Assembly (NCBI GenBank): GCA_913060655.1
Contig: CAJXTG010000010.1
Coordinates: 1-49,413 of the forward strand
DNA from: an uncultured Nitriliruptoraceae bacterium
GTDB lineage: Bacteria; Actinomycetota; Nitriliruptoria; Nitriliruptorales; Nitriliruptoraceae
DNA: 49,413 nt
Reading direction: 5' to 3'
Shown here: positions 1-7,637 of the stretch, in pieces
Numbering within the stretch: position 1 is the stretch's first letter
How the letters are laid out: every line of letters starts with the position of its first letter
The notes under the pieces: model-generated
Told to the model about the DNA's origin: nothing
The model's input: the letters and a program-made list of their open reading frames with translations, nothing else
The model's database searches: none
Translations under genes and position numbers: made by a program

Positions 1-91
1 GAAGAAGGCCGCTGCGAAGCGTCCGGCGAAGAAGGCTGCGAAGAAGCGGACCACCAAGAAGGCCGCGAAGAAGCGCAGCACGCGTCGCTGA
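1..91 (+). CDS. C-terminal tail of a Lys/Ala-rich (HU/H1-like) DNA-binding protein, partial
   Basis: Reading from base 2, the frame gives 29 residues made almost only of Lys, Ala, Arg and Thr (KKAAAKRPAKK, then KRTTKKAAKKRSTRR) and ends in TGA at 89-91. Such tails are typical of actinobacterial HU proteins (the HupB/Hlp type, with a histone-H1-like C-terminus) and of other nucleoid proteins, where the basic tail binds DNA non-specifically. The start and any folded domain lie outside the window, so the family cannot be fixed. A strong hairpin follows 29 bases after the stop. An HU-type protein is the likeliest identity, but this is inference from composition alone. Confidence 0.6.
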   Translation, partial: KKAAAKRPAKKAAKKRTTKKAAKKRSTRR

Positions 92-119
92 CGCTCGCGC
101 CACGTCGCGTACGACGGTC

Positions 120-143
120 GGAGCCGCCCCTCGGGGCGGCTCC
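120..143 (+). terminator. Rho-independent-type terminator hairpin
   Basis: An 11-bp perfect GC-rich stem (GGAGCCGCCCC and its reverse complement) closes a 2-base TC loop and is followed by TTCC. It lies 29 bases after the stop of the Lys-rich gene and upstream of the PAC2 gene, so it most likely ends the first transcript. Confidence 0.75.
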
Positions 144-145
144 TT

Positions 146-193
146 CCGTTGCGCCGGCCGTTGCGCCGGCCGTTCCGCGGGCCGTTGCGCGGG
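146..193. repeat. 12-bp tandem repeat, four copies
   Basis: Four head-to-tail 12-bp units run from 146 to 193: CCGTTGCGCCGG twice, then CCGTTCCGCGGG, then CCGTTGCGCGGG. The array sits between the terminator at 120-143 and the presumed -10 box of the PAC2 gene at 232-237. No gene reads through it convincingly. It could be an operator array or simply a slippage-generated minisatellite. Confidence 0.7.
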
Positions 194-231
194 GGTGACG
201 CAGGCCCCGACGGCGGCAGCACCACGGGCGG

Positions 232-237
232 TACCGT
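232..237 (+). promoter_or_regulatory. candidate -10 box (TACCGT) of the PAC2 gene, leaderless
   Basis: TACCGT ends six bases before the ATG at 244, so the expected transcription start coincides with the start codon. No Shine-Dalgarno-like purine run precedes that ATG (GTCGCCCC), which fits leaderless expression. This is inference from spacing only. Confidence 0.4.
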
Positions 238-243
238 CGCCCC

Positions 244-1146
244 ATGCGCATCCTCGAGCTCGACCCGTCCCGCCCCGTCGTCCGTCCCGATCCGGCGCTG
301 GTCCTGGCCTTCGACGGCTGGACCGACGCGGGGGCCGGCGGCACCGGAGCCGCTGAGCACCTCCTCGAGCGGTACCCGGCGCAGCGCATCGGCCGCTTCG
401 ACCCCGACGGGCTGTACGACTACCGCGACCGCCGCCCGGAGCTCGAGATCGACCGCGGGCGGCTGCGCACGGTCCGCTGGCCGGAACTGACCGTCCGGCA
501 TCTCGCCCCGAGCAGCGGGCCCGACCTGCTGCTCGTCACGGGCCCCGAACCGGACCTCGGATGGCGGGCGCTCGCCGACGACCTGCGCGCACTCTCCGAC
601 ATGCTGGGCGTCACCCGCTACGTCGGCCTGGGCAGCGTCCCCGGCCCCATCCCCCACACCCGGCCGGTGCAGCTCGTGTGCACGTCCAACGACGACGTCC
701 TCCTCGAGCGGCTCGGCGCCCCGCACGAGCAGATGGTCGTCCCCGCATCCGCCCAGGTCGCCATCGAGGCGGAGCTGGGCGCCCACGGGCTCACGACGCT
801 CGGCATGTGGGTCCGTATCCCGCACTACGTCGCCGGGCCCTACCCGGAGGCGTCACGGGCCCTGCTCGAGCGGCTGTCCGCCCACCTGGGCACCGCCGTC
901 GACCTCACCGGACTCGACGAGGACATCGAGCAGAACCGGCAGCGGCTCGACGTCGCCGCGACGTCGTCCGACGAGGTGCGCGACCACGTCGCCCAGCTCG
1001 AACGCCTCTACGACGCGCAGGCGCTCGACTCGGGCGGGCCGCTCGGCATCGACGGGCAGCGTGGCGCGCCGATGGACGACAGCGACGTCCCCAGCGGCGA
1101 CGAGCTGGCCGCCGAGATCGAACGCTTCCTCCGCGGCGGCAGCTGA
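244..1146 (+). CDS. PAC2 family protein (proteasome assembly chaperone superfamily)
   Basis: A 300-residue protein matching the actinobacterial PAC2 family: an N-terminal LVLAFDGWTDAG segment, a central GLGSVPGPIPHTRP segment and a HYVAGPYPEASRALLERLS segment are the conserved blocks. PAC2-domain proteins are related to eukaryotic proteasome assembly chaperones, but the bacterial members have no established function. In mycobacteria a relative is encoded not far from the Pup locus; here it lies about 28 kb from it. The last 60 residues are acidic and charged (EIERFLRGGS end). The ATG at 244 has no Shine-Dalgarno sequence but is preceded by a -10-like TACCGT at leaderless spacing. It converges on serC with a 14-base gap. 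Confidence 0.85.
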   Translation: MRILELDPSRPVVRPDPALVLAFDGWTDAGAGGTGAAEHLLERYPAQRIGRFDPDGLYDYRDRRPELEIDRGRLRTVRWPELTVRHLAPSSGPDLLLVTGPEPDLGWRALADDLRALSDMLGVTRYVGLGSVPGPIPHTRPVQLVCTSNDDVLLERLGAPHEQMVVPASAQVAIEAELGAHGLTTLGMWVRIPHYVAGPYPEASRALLERLSAHLGTAVDLTGLDEDIEQNRQRLDVAATSSDEVRDHVAQLERLYDAQALDSGGPLGIDGQRGAPMDDSDVPSGDELAAEIERFLRGGS

Positions 1147-1160
1147 CCGCGCACGCCGCG

Positions 1161-2273
1161 TCAGCCGAGCGCGGCGACGACGTGGTCGATCGACGCCGTG
1201 AGCGCCTCGAGGTCCGCCAGCGGCACGGCCGGGAACATGCCGATCCGCAGCTGGTTGCGCCCGAGCTTGCGGTAGGCGTCGGTGTCGACGATGCCGTTGG
1301 CCCGCAGGACGTCGCTGACCTCGTTCGCGTCCACACCCTCGAGGTCCACGGTGGCGACGACGAGCGAGCGTGCCGCCGGGTCCGTGACGAACGGGGTGGC
1401 CCACGGACGGGCCTGCGCCCAGCCGTACAGGTGGTCGGCCTTGCGACGCTGCTGTGCGACGACGCCGTCGAGGTCGCCGTGGGCGGCCAGCATCGCCTCG
1501 ACCTGCGCCCGGGCCAGCACGACCGTCGCGATCGCCGGGGTGTTGTACGTCTGGTCCTTGCGGCTGTTGTCGACGACGGTCGCCAGGTCGAGGAACGCGG
1601 GCACGTACCGGTCGGACGCGGCGATCCGGGCGATGCGCTCGAGGGCGCGCGGTGACACGACGGCCACCGTCAGCCCGCCGTCCGCCGCGAACCCCTTCTG
1701 CAGGCTGAAGTAGTACACGTCCACCGCGGTCAGGTCGACGGGCAGCCCACCCGCCCCCGACGTCGCGTCGACCAGCACGAGCGCGTCGTCGACGCGCACC
1801 GGCTCCTGCATCACGCCCGTCGACGTCTCGTTGTGGGTCAGCGCCTGCACGTCCACCCCGTCGGGCACCGGCACGATGTCCGGGCGCGTCCCCGGCTCGG
1901 CGCGGTGCACCACCGGTTCCTCCAGCCACGGCGCCGCCGCGGCGGCCGTCGCGAACTTGCCGCTGAACTCGCCGAACACGGCATGCTGGGAGCGCCGCTC
2001 GATCAGGCCGAACACCGCAGCGTCCCAGAAGGCGGTCGCCCCACCGACGGTGACGAGCACCTCATACCCCTCGGGGACCTTCAGCAGGGTGCGGATGCCC
2101 GCACGCAGCCGTCCGACCTCGGCGCGCACCGGCGCCTGCCGGTGCGACGTGCCGAGCACGGTCGGCGCCAGGCGCACCAGCTCGTCGACCGCCGCCTGCG
2201 GCACGCGGCTCGGGCCGCAGCCGAAGCGCCCGTCGGCGGGCAGCAGGTCGGTGGGGATGGTCAGGTCGGCCAT
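1161..2273 (-). CDS. serC: phosphoserine aminotransferase
   Basis: A class V PLP aminotransferase of 370 residues that converts 3-phosphohydroxypyruvate plus glutamate to phosphoserine in the serine pathway (also the related step in pyridoxal phosphate synthesis). It opens with DLLPADGRFGCGPSRV, the signature of the actinobacterial SerC subtype. It contains VDATSGAGGLPVD and YYFSLQKGFAADGG, where Lys193 is the predicted PLP Schiff-base lysine, and it ends with a short C-terminal lobe. The ATG at 2273 is chosen because GGAG lies six bases upstream; the open frame continues further but loses homology. It is divergent from the aminotransferase at 2367, and the 93-base gap holds overlapping -10-like sites. 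Confidence 0.93.
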   Translation of the reverse strand: MADLTIPTDLLPADGRFGCGPSRVPQAAVDELVRLAPTVLGTSHRQAPVRAEVGRLRAGIRTLLKVPEGYEVLVTVGGATAFWDAAVFGLIERRSQHAVFGEFSGKFATAAAAAPWLEEPVVHRAEPGTRPDIVPVPDGVDVQALTHNETSTGVMQEPVRVDDALVLVDATSGAGGLPVDLTAVDVYYFSLQKGFAADGGLTVAVVSPRALERIARIAASDRYVPAFLDLATVVDNSRKDQTYNTPAIATVVLARAQVEAMLAAHGDLDGVVAQQRRKADHLYGWAQARPWATPFVTDPAARSLVVATVDLEGVDANEVSDVLRANGIVDTDAYRKLGRNQLRIGMFPAVPLADLEALTASIDHVVAALG

Positions 2274-2312
2274 GACGCGCTCCGGCTGTTCGCGGTGGGG
2301 GGCGAGGCCCGC

Positions 2313-2322
2313 AGAGTACGCT
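2313..2322. promoter_or_regulatory. overlapping divergent -10-like sites between serC and the aminotransferase
   Basis: TACGCT (2317-2322, plus strand) and TACTCT (2313-2318, read on the minus strand) overlap by two bases in the gap between two divergent genes. Spacing to each ATG is about 40 bases. No clear -35 is visible. Confidence 0.35.
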
Positions 2323-2366
2323 CCCGACGTCCTCGCACCCCTCCCCTCCCCCGTCCCGGAGCCATG

Positions 2367-3563
2367 ATGTCGCTGAGCCCCCGCATCACCGCCCTCGCCC
2401 CGTCCGCCACCATGGCCGTCGACGCGAAGGCGAAGGCGCTGCGTGCGGCGGGCGAGCCGGTCATCGGCTTCGCCGCGGGCGAGCCCGACTTCGCGACGCC
2501 CGACCACATCGTGGAGGCCGCCCGTGCCGCCGCCGCCGACCCGGCGATGCACCGCTACACCCCGGCCGCCGGCCTCGCCCCCCTGCGGGAGGCGATCGCG
2601 GAGCGCGCCCGGCGTGACGGCCTCGACGTCAGCGCCGACATGGTCGTGGTGACCAACGGCGGGAAGCACGCGCTGTACAACGTGTTCATGGCGCTCATCG
2701 CCCCCGGCGACGAGGTGCTCGTCCCCTCGCCCTACTGGGTCAGCTACCCCGAGCAGATCGGTCTGGCCGGCGGCACCTGCGTCCCCGTGCCGTCCGACGC
2801 CGCCTCCGGCTTCCGCGTGTCCGTGGAGCAGCTGGAGCGTGCCCGCACCGACCGGACCCGCGCCCTCGTGTTCGTGTCCCCCTCCAACCCCACCGGCGCG
2901 GTGTATCCGCCGGAGGAGGTCGCCGCCATCGGCCGGTGGGCCGCGGAGCACGACGTGTGGGTCATCACCGACGAGATCTACCGCGACCTCGTCTACGGGG
3001 ACGCGCGGTTCGCGTCCCTCCCCGTCGTCGCGCCCGAGGCGGCCCCGCGGACCGTCATCGTCGACGGCGTGGCGAAGACGTTCGCGATGACCGGCTGGCG
3101 CGTCGGCTGGTCGATCGCCCCGCCGGAGATCGCCGCGGGCATCGCCAAGCTGCAGACCCAGCTGTGCTCCAACGTGAACAACGTCGCACAGGCCGCCGCG
3201 CTCGCCGCGCTCACCGGCCCCACCGCCCCCGTCGACGCCATGCGGGTCGCGTTCGACCGCCGCCGGCGTGCCGCCGTGGACGGCCTGCGCGCCATCCCCG
3301 GCCTCGAGGTGGTGGAGCCGGAGGGGGCGTTCTACGTCTACCCGAGCGTGCGTGAGCTGATGGGCGCCACCATCGCGGGCCGGACGGTGCGCAGCTCGCT
3401 CGAGCTCGCCGAGGTGCTGCTCGACGAGGCGAAGGTCGCCGTCGTCCCGGGCGAGGGGTTCGGCTCGGAGGCGAGCTTCCGGCTCTCCTACGCGCTCGCC
3501 GACGACGACCTCGCCGAGGGCATCGCCCGCATCGGCGCCCTGCTGGCCGACGTCACGCCTTGA
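2367..3563 (+). CDS. pyridoxal phosphate-dependent aminotransferase (class I, aspartate/aromatic type)
   Basis: A 398-residue fold-type I aminotransferase resembling bacterial aspartate or aromatic-amino-acid aminotransferases (AspC/AAT subgroup Ib). Visible motifs are FAAGEPDFATP (about 35-45), SPSNPTGAVYPPEEV (Asn174 contacts PLP), DEIYRDLVYG, VAKTFAMTGWRVGW with the PLP lysine at 237, and SFRLSYAL near the end, whose Arg binds the substrate carboxylate. Two consecutive ATGs occur at 2364 and 2367; GGAG lies at better spacing (5 bases) from the second, so 2367 is used. Exact substrate preference cannot be read from the sequence. The 3' end overlaps the convergent permease gene by 11 bases. 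Confidence 0.88.
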   Translation: MSLSPRITALAPSATMAVDAKAKALRAAGEPVIGFAAGEPDFATPDHIVEAARAAAADPAMHRYTPAAGLAPLREAIAERARRDGLDVSADMVVVTNGGKHALYNVFMALIAPGDEVLVPSPYWVSYPEQIGLAGGTCVPVPSDAASGFRVSVEQLERARTDRTRALVFVSPSNPTGAVYPPEEVAAIGRWAAEHDVWVITDEIYRDLVYGDARFASLPVVAPEAAPRTVIVDGVAKTFAMTGWRVGWSIAPPEIAAGIAKLQTQLCSNVNNVAQAAALAALTGPTAPVDAMRVAFDRRRRAAVDGLRAIPGLEVVEPEGAFYVYPSVRELMGATIAGRTVRSSLELAEVLLDEAKVAVVPGEGFGSEASFRLSYALADDDLAEGIARIGALLADVTP

Positions 3564-4800
3564 CGTAGGGCTTCCCGTCCGCCGCGGGCACGCGCAGACG
3601 TCCGATCAGCCCGGCGACGACCAGCAGCGTCACCACGTACGGCGCGGTGCGCAGGAGCGTCGACGGCAGCGGGACGGGCAGCCGCTGCAGCGCCGTCGCG
3701 AGCGCATCGGAGAAGCCGAACAGCAGCGCGGCGGAGAGGGCACCGACGGGGCTGAAGCGGCCCACGAGCATCGCCGCGAGCGCGATGAACCCCCGTCCGG
3801 CCGTCATCTCCTTGGCGAACTGGCTGGCGGCCTCGAGGGTGAACCAGCTGCCGCCGACGCCGGCGAGCACCCCACCGAGCACGACGGCACGGAACCGGGT
3901 GCGGAGCACGTCGATGCCGACGGTGTCCGCCGCGGCGGGATGTTCCCCCACCGAGCGCAGCCGCAGCCCCCAGCGGGTGCGGAACAGCGCGAACTGCAGC
4001 ACGACGACGGTGATGAGCATCAGGTAGACGAGCATCGTCTGGCGGAACACGATCGAGCCGAGCAGCGGGATGTCCCCGAGCACCGGCACCGCCGTCGCCT
4101 GGAAGCGCACCGGGGAGTTCCAGTCGGGGTTGACCGACAGCAGCTGCGAGGTCAGGAACGACGTGACGCCGGTGGCGAGCACGATCAGCACCACGCCGCT
4201 GACGATCTGGTCGGCCTGGTAGCGGATCGTCAGCAGGGCGAGCAGCACGCCGATGAGCGCTCCCGCGACGACGCCGCCGAGCAGCCCCGCCCACGCGGAG
4301 CCGACGACGGAGGCGAGGACGGCCGCGGCGAACGCCCCGCCGAGGAACTGCCCCTCGATGGCGATGTTGATCACGCCCGCCCGCTCCGACAGCACGCCCG
4401 CCATCGCACCGAACGCGATGGGGACGGCGGCGAACAGCGTCCCTCGGAGCAGCGCGACGACCGACACCGACTCGCCCGCCCCCGCCCAGACCAGCACGGC
4501 GAGCACCAGCAGGCCCGCGGCCGCACCGACCGCGACCGGCGCGCGCCGGCCGAGGTCTCGCGCCAGCTGCAGGGCACCGAGGAGGGCGATGAGCACGGCG
4601 AGGGTGACGACGGTCGGGGTGACCGCGACCTGCAGCGGCTCGAGCACCACCCGCTCACCCCGCGCGTCCGCGAGGACGAACGTGGCGCGCTGCCCGGCAC
4701 CGTCCGGCGCGAGCAGGAACGCCGGGACGACGGCCAGCACGAGGGTGACGAGCGCGAAGCGGAGCTGCCGGCGACGGGCCGCGCGTTCCAGCGGGTTCAT
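3553..4800 (-). CDS. nucleoside-type ABC transporter permease, second subunit (NupQ/YufQ-like)
   Basis: A 415-residue integral membrane protein of the BPD_transp_2 family, with repeated hydrophobic segments and the family signature ERAGVINIAIEGQFLGGAF (about 140-160), which corresponds to the coupling region. With the neighbouring permease and ATPase it would form the membrane channel for purine nucleosides or a related substrate delivered by the BMP lipoprotein at 7638-8660. The ATG at 4800 overlaps the stop of the upstream permease by 4 bases (ATGA), so translation is probably coupled. The N-terminal 60 residues include an extra hydrophobic helix and a charged loop. The 3' end overlaps the convergent aminotransferase gene by 11 bases. 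Confidence 0.87.
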   Translation of the reverse strand: MNPLERAARRRQLRFALVTLVLAVVPAFLLAPDGAGQRATFVLADARGERVVLEPLQVAVTPTVVTLAVLIALLGALQLARDLGRRAPVAVGAAAGLLVLAVLVWAGAGESVSVVALLRGTLFAAVPIAFGAMAGVLSERAGVINIAIEGQFLGGAFAAAVLASVVGSAWAGLLGGVVAGALIGVLLALLTIRYQADQIVSGVVLIVLATGVTSFLTSQLLSVNPDWNSPVRFQATAVPVLGDIPLLGSIVFRQTMLVYLMLITVVVLQFALFRTRWGLRLRSVGEHPAAADTVGIDVLRTRFRAVVLGGVLAGVGGSWFTLEAASQFAKEMTAGRGFIALAAMLVGRFSPVGALSAALLFGFSDALATALQRLPVPLPSTLLRTAPYVVTLLVVAGLIGRLRVPAADGKPYVKA

Positions 4801-5996
4801 GCGCCCCACCCCTGTGAGATCTGCGTCCCGGAGGCGCCCTCCGAGCGGACGCGGAACAGGGCCCGCACGAGCCCCGGCGCCGCGACGAAGACGATGATCA
4901 GCGCCTGCACGACGACGACGAGGTCGAGGGAGGTGCCCGAGCGGGCCTGCATCGCCCGGCCGCCCGCCTTCAGGGCGCCGAGGAGCAGCCCGGCGGCGAC
5001 CGTCCCCCCGACCGTCCCGCGGCCGAGCAGCGCGACGGTGATGCCGTCGAAGCCGAGCCCCGACGAGAAGCCGGGGGTGATCCGCCCCTGCACCCCGAGG
5101 ATCAGCGCGCCCCCCGCCAGTCCGCCCGCGATGCCGGCGAAGGTCATCCCGCGCACCGTCGCACCGGCGACGTCCATCCCCGCGGCGGTCGCGGCGCTCG
5201 GGTTGCTCCCCACGGCCCCCAGCTCGAACCCGACGGTCGAGCGGTCCAGGAGCCACAGCACGACGCCGGCGATGATGACGGCGAGCACGATGCCGACGTC
5301 GACCCGCAGGCCGCCGAAGGGACGGGGCAGGCGGGCCGTGTCGAGGATGCTGCGCGAGATCGGGTCGGAGCGGCCGGGGATCTGGAACAGGCTGGTGGTC
5401 AGCAGCCAGATCGCGACGAACGTGAGGGTGTTGTTCAGCATGATGGTGCTGATGACCTCGTGCGCCCCCGTCCGCGCCTTCAGCACGCCCGGGATCCAGC
5501 CGACGAGCGCCCCGCCGGCCATCGCCGCGGCCAGCGCGAGTGGCAGGTGCACGAGCAGCGGCAGCCCCTCGACGGCGAACCCGACGTAGCCGCCGGCGAG
5601 GCCACCGGCGACGACCTGCCCCTCCCCGCCGATGTTGAACAGTCCGGCGCGGAGGGGGATGGTGACGGCGAGCCCGGTGAGGATCAGCACCGTCGCGGCC
5701 ACGAGCGTCTCCGACACGGCCCCGCCGCTGCCGAAGGCACCGACCAGCAGCGCCGTGTAGCCGCGCCCGACGGCGCTGAGCGCCGCACCGAGGAACGCCG
5801 CCGGCCCCTCGCCCGCCTCGAGCGCGGCGATCGCGTCCGCGTCGGACACCGCCAGGAGGACGGCGCCGAACAGGAACGCGGCGACGAAGGCGAGCGCGGT
5901 CAGCCGCGCGTCCGCCCCGGTGACCGTCGCGACGACCCGCGCGGACCACGTCGATCGCTGCGGGGTCGACGTCATCTCGTCGGTCGGGGCGCTCAT
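4797..5996 (-). CDS. nucleoside-type ABC transporter permease, first subunit (NupP/YufP-like)
   Basis: A 399-residue membrane protein of the same permease family as its downstream neighbour. It has about eight to ten hydrophobic segments, the block PLRAGLFNIGGEGQVVAGG (about 112-130) that marks the ATPase-coupling loop, and ARTGAHEVISTIMLNNTL. A periplasm-side loop with PGRSDPISRS follows a helix. It pairs with the NupQ-like subunit to form a heterodimeric channel. GGAGG lies four bases before the ATG at 5996, and that ATG overlaps the stop of the ATPase gene by 4 bases. Substrate is inferred from the BMP-family binding protein in the same cluster. Confidence 0.88.
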   Translation of the reverse strand: MSAPTDEMTSTPQRSTWSARVVATVTGADARLTALAFVAAFLFGAVLLAVSDADAIAALEAGEGPAAFLGAALSAVGRGYTALLVGAFGSGGAVSETLVAATVLILTGLAVTIPLRAGLFNIGGEGQVVAGGLAGGYVGFAVEGLPLLVHLPLALAAAMAGGALVGWIPGVLKARTGAHEVISTIMLNNTLTFVAIWLLTTSLFQIPGRSDPISRSILDTARLPRPFGGLRVDVGIVLAVIIAGVVLWLLDRSTVGFELGAVGSNPSAATAAGMDVAGATVRGMTFAGIAGGLAGGALILGVQGRITPGFSSGLGFDGITVALLGRGTVGGTVAAGLLLGALKAGGRAMQARSGTSLDLVVVVQALIIVFVAAPGLVRALFRVRSEGASGTQISQGWGA

Positions 5997-7522
5997 GCCG
6001 CCTCCCCCGCCATCGCCTCGGCGGGGTCGACCCCGGCCATCATCAGGCCGATGACCTCCTTGGCCAGCGGGGCGGGGAACGGTCCGACGAGGTGGCCGCG
6101 GAACATCACGGCGATGCGGTCGGCGAGTGCCGTGACCTCGTCGAGCTCGGAGGAGACCAGCAGCACGCCGACCCCGGCGTCACGCTTGGCGACGAGCCGC
6201 CCGTGGATGTACTCGATGGAGCCGACGTCGATCCCGCGGGTCGGCTGGGCGGCGACGAGCAGCTCGATCGGCCGGGCGAACTCCCGCGCGACGATGACCT
6301 TCTGCTGGTTGCCGCCGGACAGCGCGTCGGCCGTCGTCGTCGTCGACGGGGCCCGGACGTCGAACTCGTCCATCATGCGGGTGGCGTGCTCGTCGATGAC
6401 GTCACGTCGCCGGGTGCGGCCGTGCGCGAACCGCTCGTCGTCCCACAGGTTCAGCACCAGGTTGTCGCGGATCGTGAAGCCGCCGACCAGCCCGTGCTCG
6501 TTGCGGTCCTCGGGGATGTGGCCGACGCCACCGCGCAGCAGCGTGCGACGGTCCGCGCCCGTCACGTCCCGACCGGCGAGGGTCACCGTGCCGGCGGTGA
6601 CCGGTCGGAGCCCGGTGAGGGCCTCGACGAGCGGCGTCTGCCCGTTGCCCTCCACGCCGGCGATCGCCACGATCTCGCCCGCGTGGACGTCGAGATCGAC
6701 GCGGTCGACGAGCAGCCGGCCGTCGGGGGCCTCGACGCTGACCCCGTCGAGCTCGAGGACCACGTCGCCGGGTCGGGCCGGGGCCCGGTCGACGGTGAGG
6801 ATGACCGGCCGCCCCACCATCATGTCGGCCAGCTGCTGCGGCTCCGACGTGGAGGCGTCGACCGTGCCGATGGTGCGGCCGCGCCGCAGGACGGTGATGC
6901 GGTCCGCGATCTCGTGATGCTCGCGCAGCTTGTGGGAGATGAAGATGACGGAGCGTCCGGCCGCCTGGAACCCACGGATGGATTCGAACAGCCCGTCGGC
7001 CTCCTGCGGCGTGAGGACGGCGGTCGGTTCGTCGAGGATCAGCAGGCGCGCGTCCCGCGCGAGCGCCTTGAGGATCTCGACGCGCTGCTGGAGCCCGACG
7101 GGCAGGTCGCCGACGAGGGCGTCGGGATCGACGGGCAGACCGAACCGCTCCGCGAGCTCGGTGACGGTCGCGTTCGCCGCCCGCCGGTCGTAGCGGCCGA
7201 AGCGGTCGGTCGGCTCCATCCCGAGGGTGATGTTCTCCGCCACGGTGAAGACGGGCACGAGCATGAAGTGCTGGTGGACCATGCCGATGCCCGCGGCGAT
7301 CGCGTCACCGGGGTCGGCGAACTGCCGCTCGACCCCGTCGACGAGGATGCTGCCCTCATCGGGCTGGGTGAGCCCGTAGAGGACGTTCATCAGGGTGGAC
7401 TTCCCGGCCCCGTTCTCCCCGAGGAGGCCGTGCACCTCGCCCGGTTCGACGGTCAGGTCGACCGCATCGTTGGCGACGACGCCCGGATACCGCTTGGTGA
7501 TACCCCGGAGCTCGAGCCGCAT
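5993..7522 (-). CDS. nucleoside/sugar ABC transporter ATP-binding protein with two ATPase domains (NupO/YufO-like)
   Basis: A 509-residue fusion of two ABC ATPase domains, as usual for the RbsA/YufO family that powers BMP-type importers. The first domain has an intact Walker A (GENGAGKST, 35-43) and DEPTAVLTPQE. The second domain has the family's degenerate Walker A (GVEGNGQTPL, lacking Gly-Lys-Ser/Thr), a signature LSGGNQQK, and AAQPTRGIDVG in place of the usual DEPT, so ATP hydrolysis is probably carried mainly by the first half. GGAGGG lies seven bases before the ATG. A TAGCGT -10-like site at 7571-7576 and a hairpin upstream suggest it can be transcribed separately from the lipoprotein gene. 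Confidence 0.9.
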   Translation of the reverse strand: MRLELRGITKRYPGVVANDAVDLTVEPGEVHGLLGENGAGKSTLMNVLYGLTQPDEGSILVDGVERQFADPGDAIAAGIGMVHQHFMLVPVFTVAENITLGMEPTDRFGRYDRRAANATVTELAERFGLPVDPDALVGDLPVGLQQRVEILKALARDARLLILDEPTAVLTPQEADGLFESIRGFQAAGRSVIFISHKLREHHEIADRITVLRRGRTIGTVDASTSEPQQLADMMVGRPVILTVDRAPARPGDVVLELDGVSVEAPDGRLLVDRVDLDVHAGEIVAIAGVEGNGQTPLVEALTGLRPVTAGTVTLAGRDVTGADRRTLLRGGVGHIPEDRNEHGLVGGFTIRDNLVLNLWDDERFAHGRTRRRDVIDEHATRMMDEFDVRAPSTTTTADALSGGNQQKVIVAREFARPIELLVAAQPTRGIDVGSIEYIHGRLVAKRDAGVGVLLVSSELDEVTALADRIAVMFRGHLVGPFPAPLAKEVIGLMMAGVDPAEAMAGEAA

Positions 7523-7570
7523 CCTGGGACCCTCCGACGTCGGCGCCGGGACCGGTCCGGCGGAGCCGTG

Positions 7571-7576
7571 ACGCTA
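7571..7576 (-). promoter_or_regulatory. candidate -10 box (TAGCGT) for the transporter ATPase-permease genes
   Basis: TAGCGT on the minus strand lies just downstream of the hairpin at 7587-7620 and about 50 bases before the ATPase ATG. The same hexamer recurs in four other intergenic positions in this window, which is the main support. Confidence 0.45.
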
Positions 7577-7586
7577 GCCGGAAACG

Positions 7587-7620
7587 CGAGGAGGGGCGCC
7601 CCGCAGGACGCCCCTCCTCG
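7587..7620 (-). terminator. intercistronic hairpin between lipoprotein and ABC genes
   Basis: A 12-bp perfect stem (CGAGGAGGGGCG pairing with its reverse complement) encloses a 10-base loop. It begins 17 bases after the stop of the lipoprotein gene. There is no T-run. It may terminate most transcripts or protect the 3' end of the lipoprotein message, giving the usual excess of binding protein over transporter. Confidence 0.7.
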
Positions 7621-7637
7621 ACCGTGCGGTGCGACGG

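Noticed and set aside
2274-2951. N-terminal extension of SerC in the same open frame
   Set aside because: This stretch is antisense to the aminotransferase gene and is only a GC-rich shadow frame; a good Shine-Dalgarno sequence marks the ATG at 2273.
5993-7522. Defective second ATPase domain of the transporter as a pseudogene sign
   Set aside because: The degenerate second Walker A (GVEGNGQ) is normal for the RbsA/YufO family, and the frame is intact.
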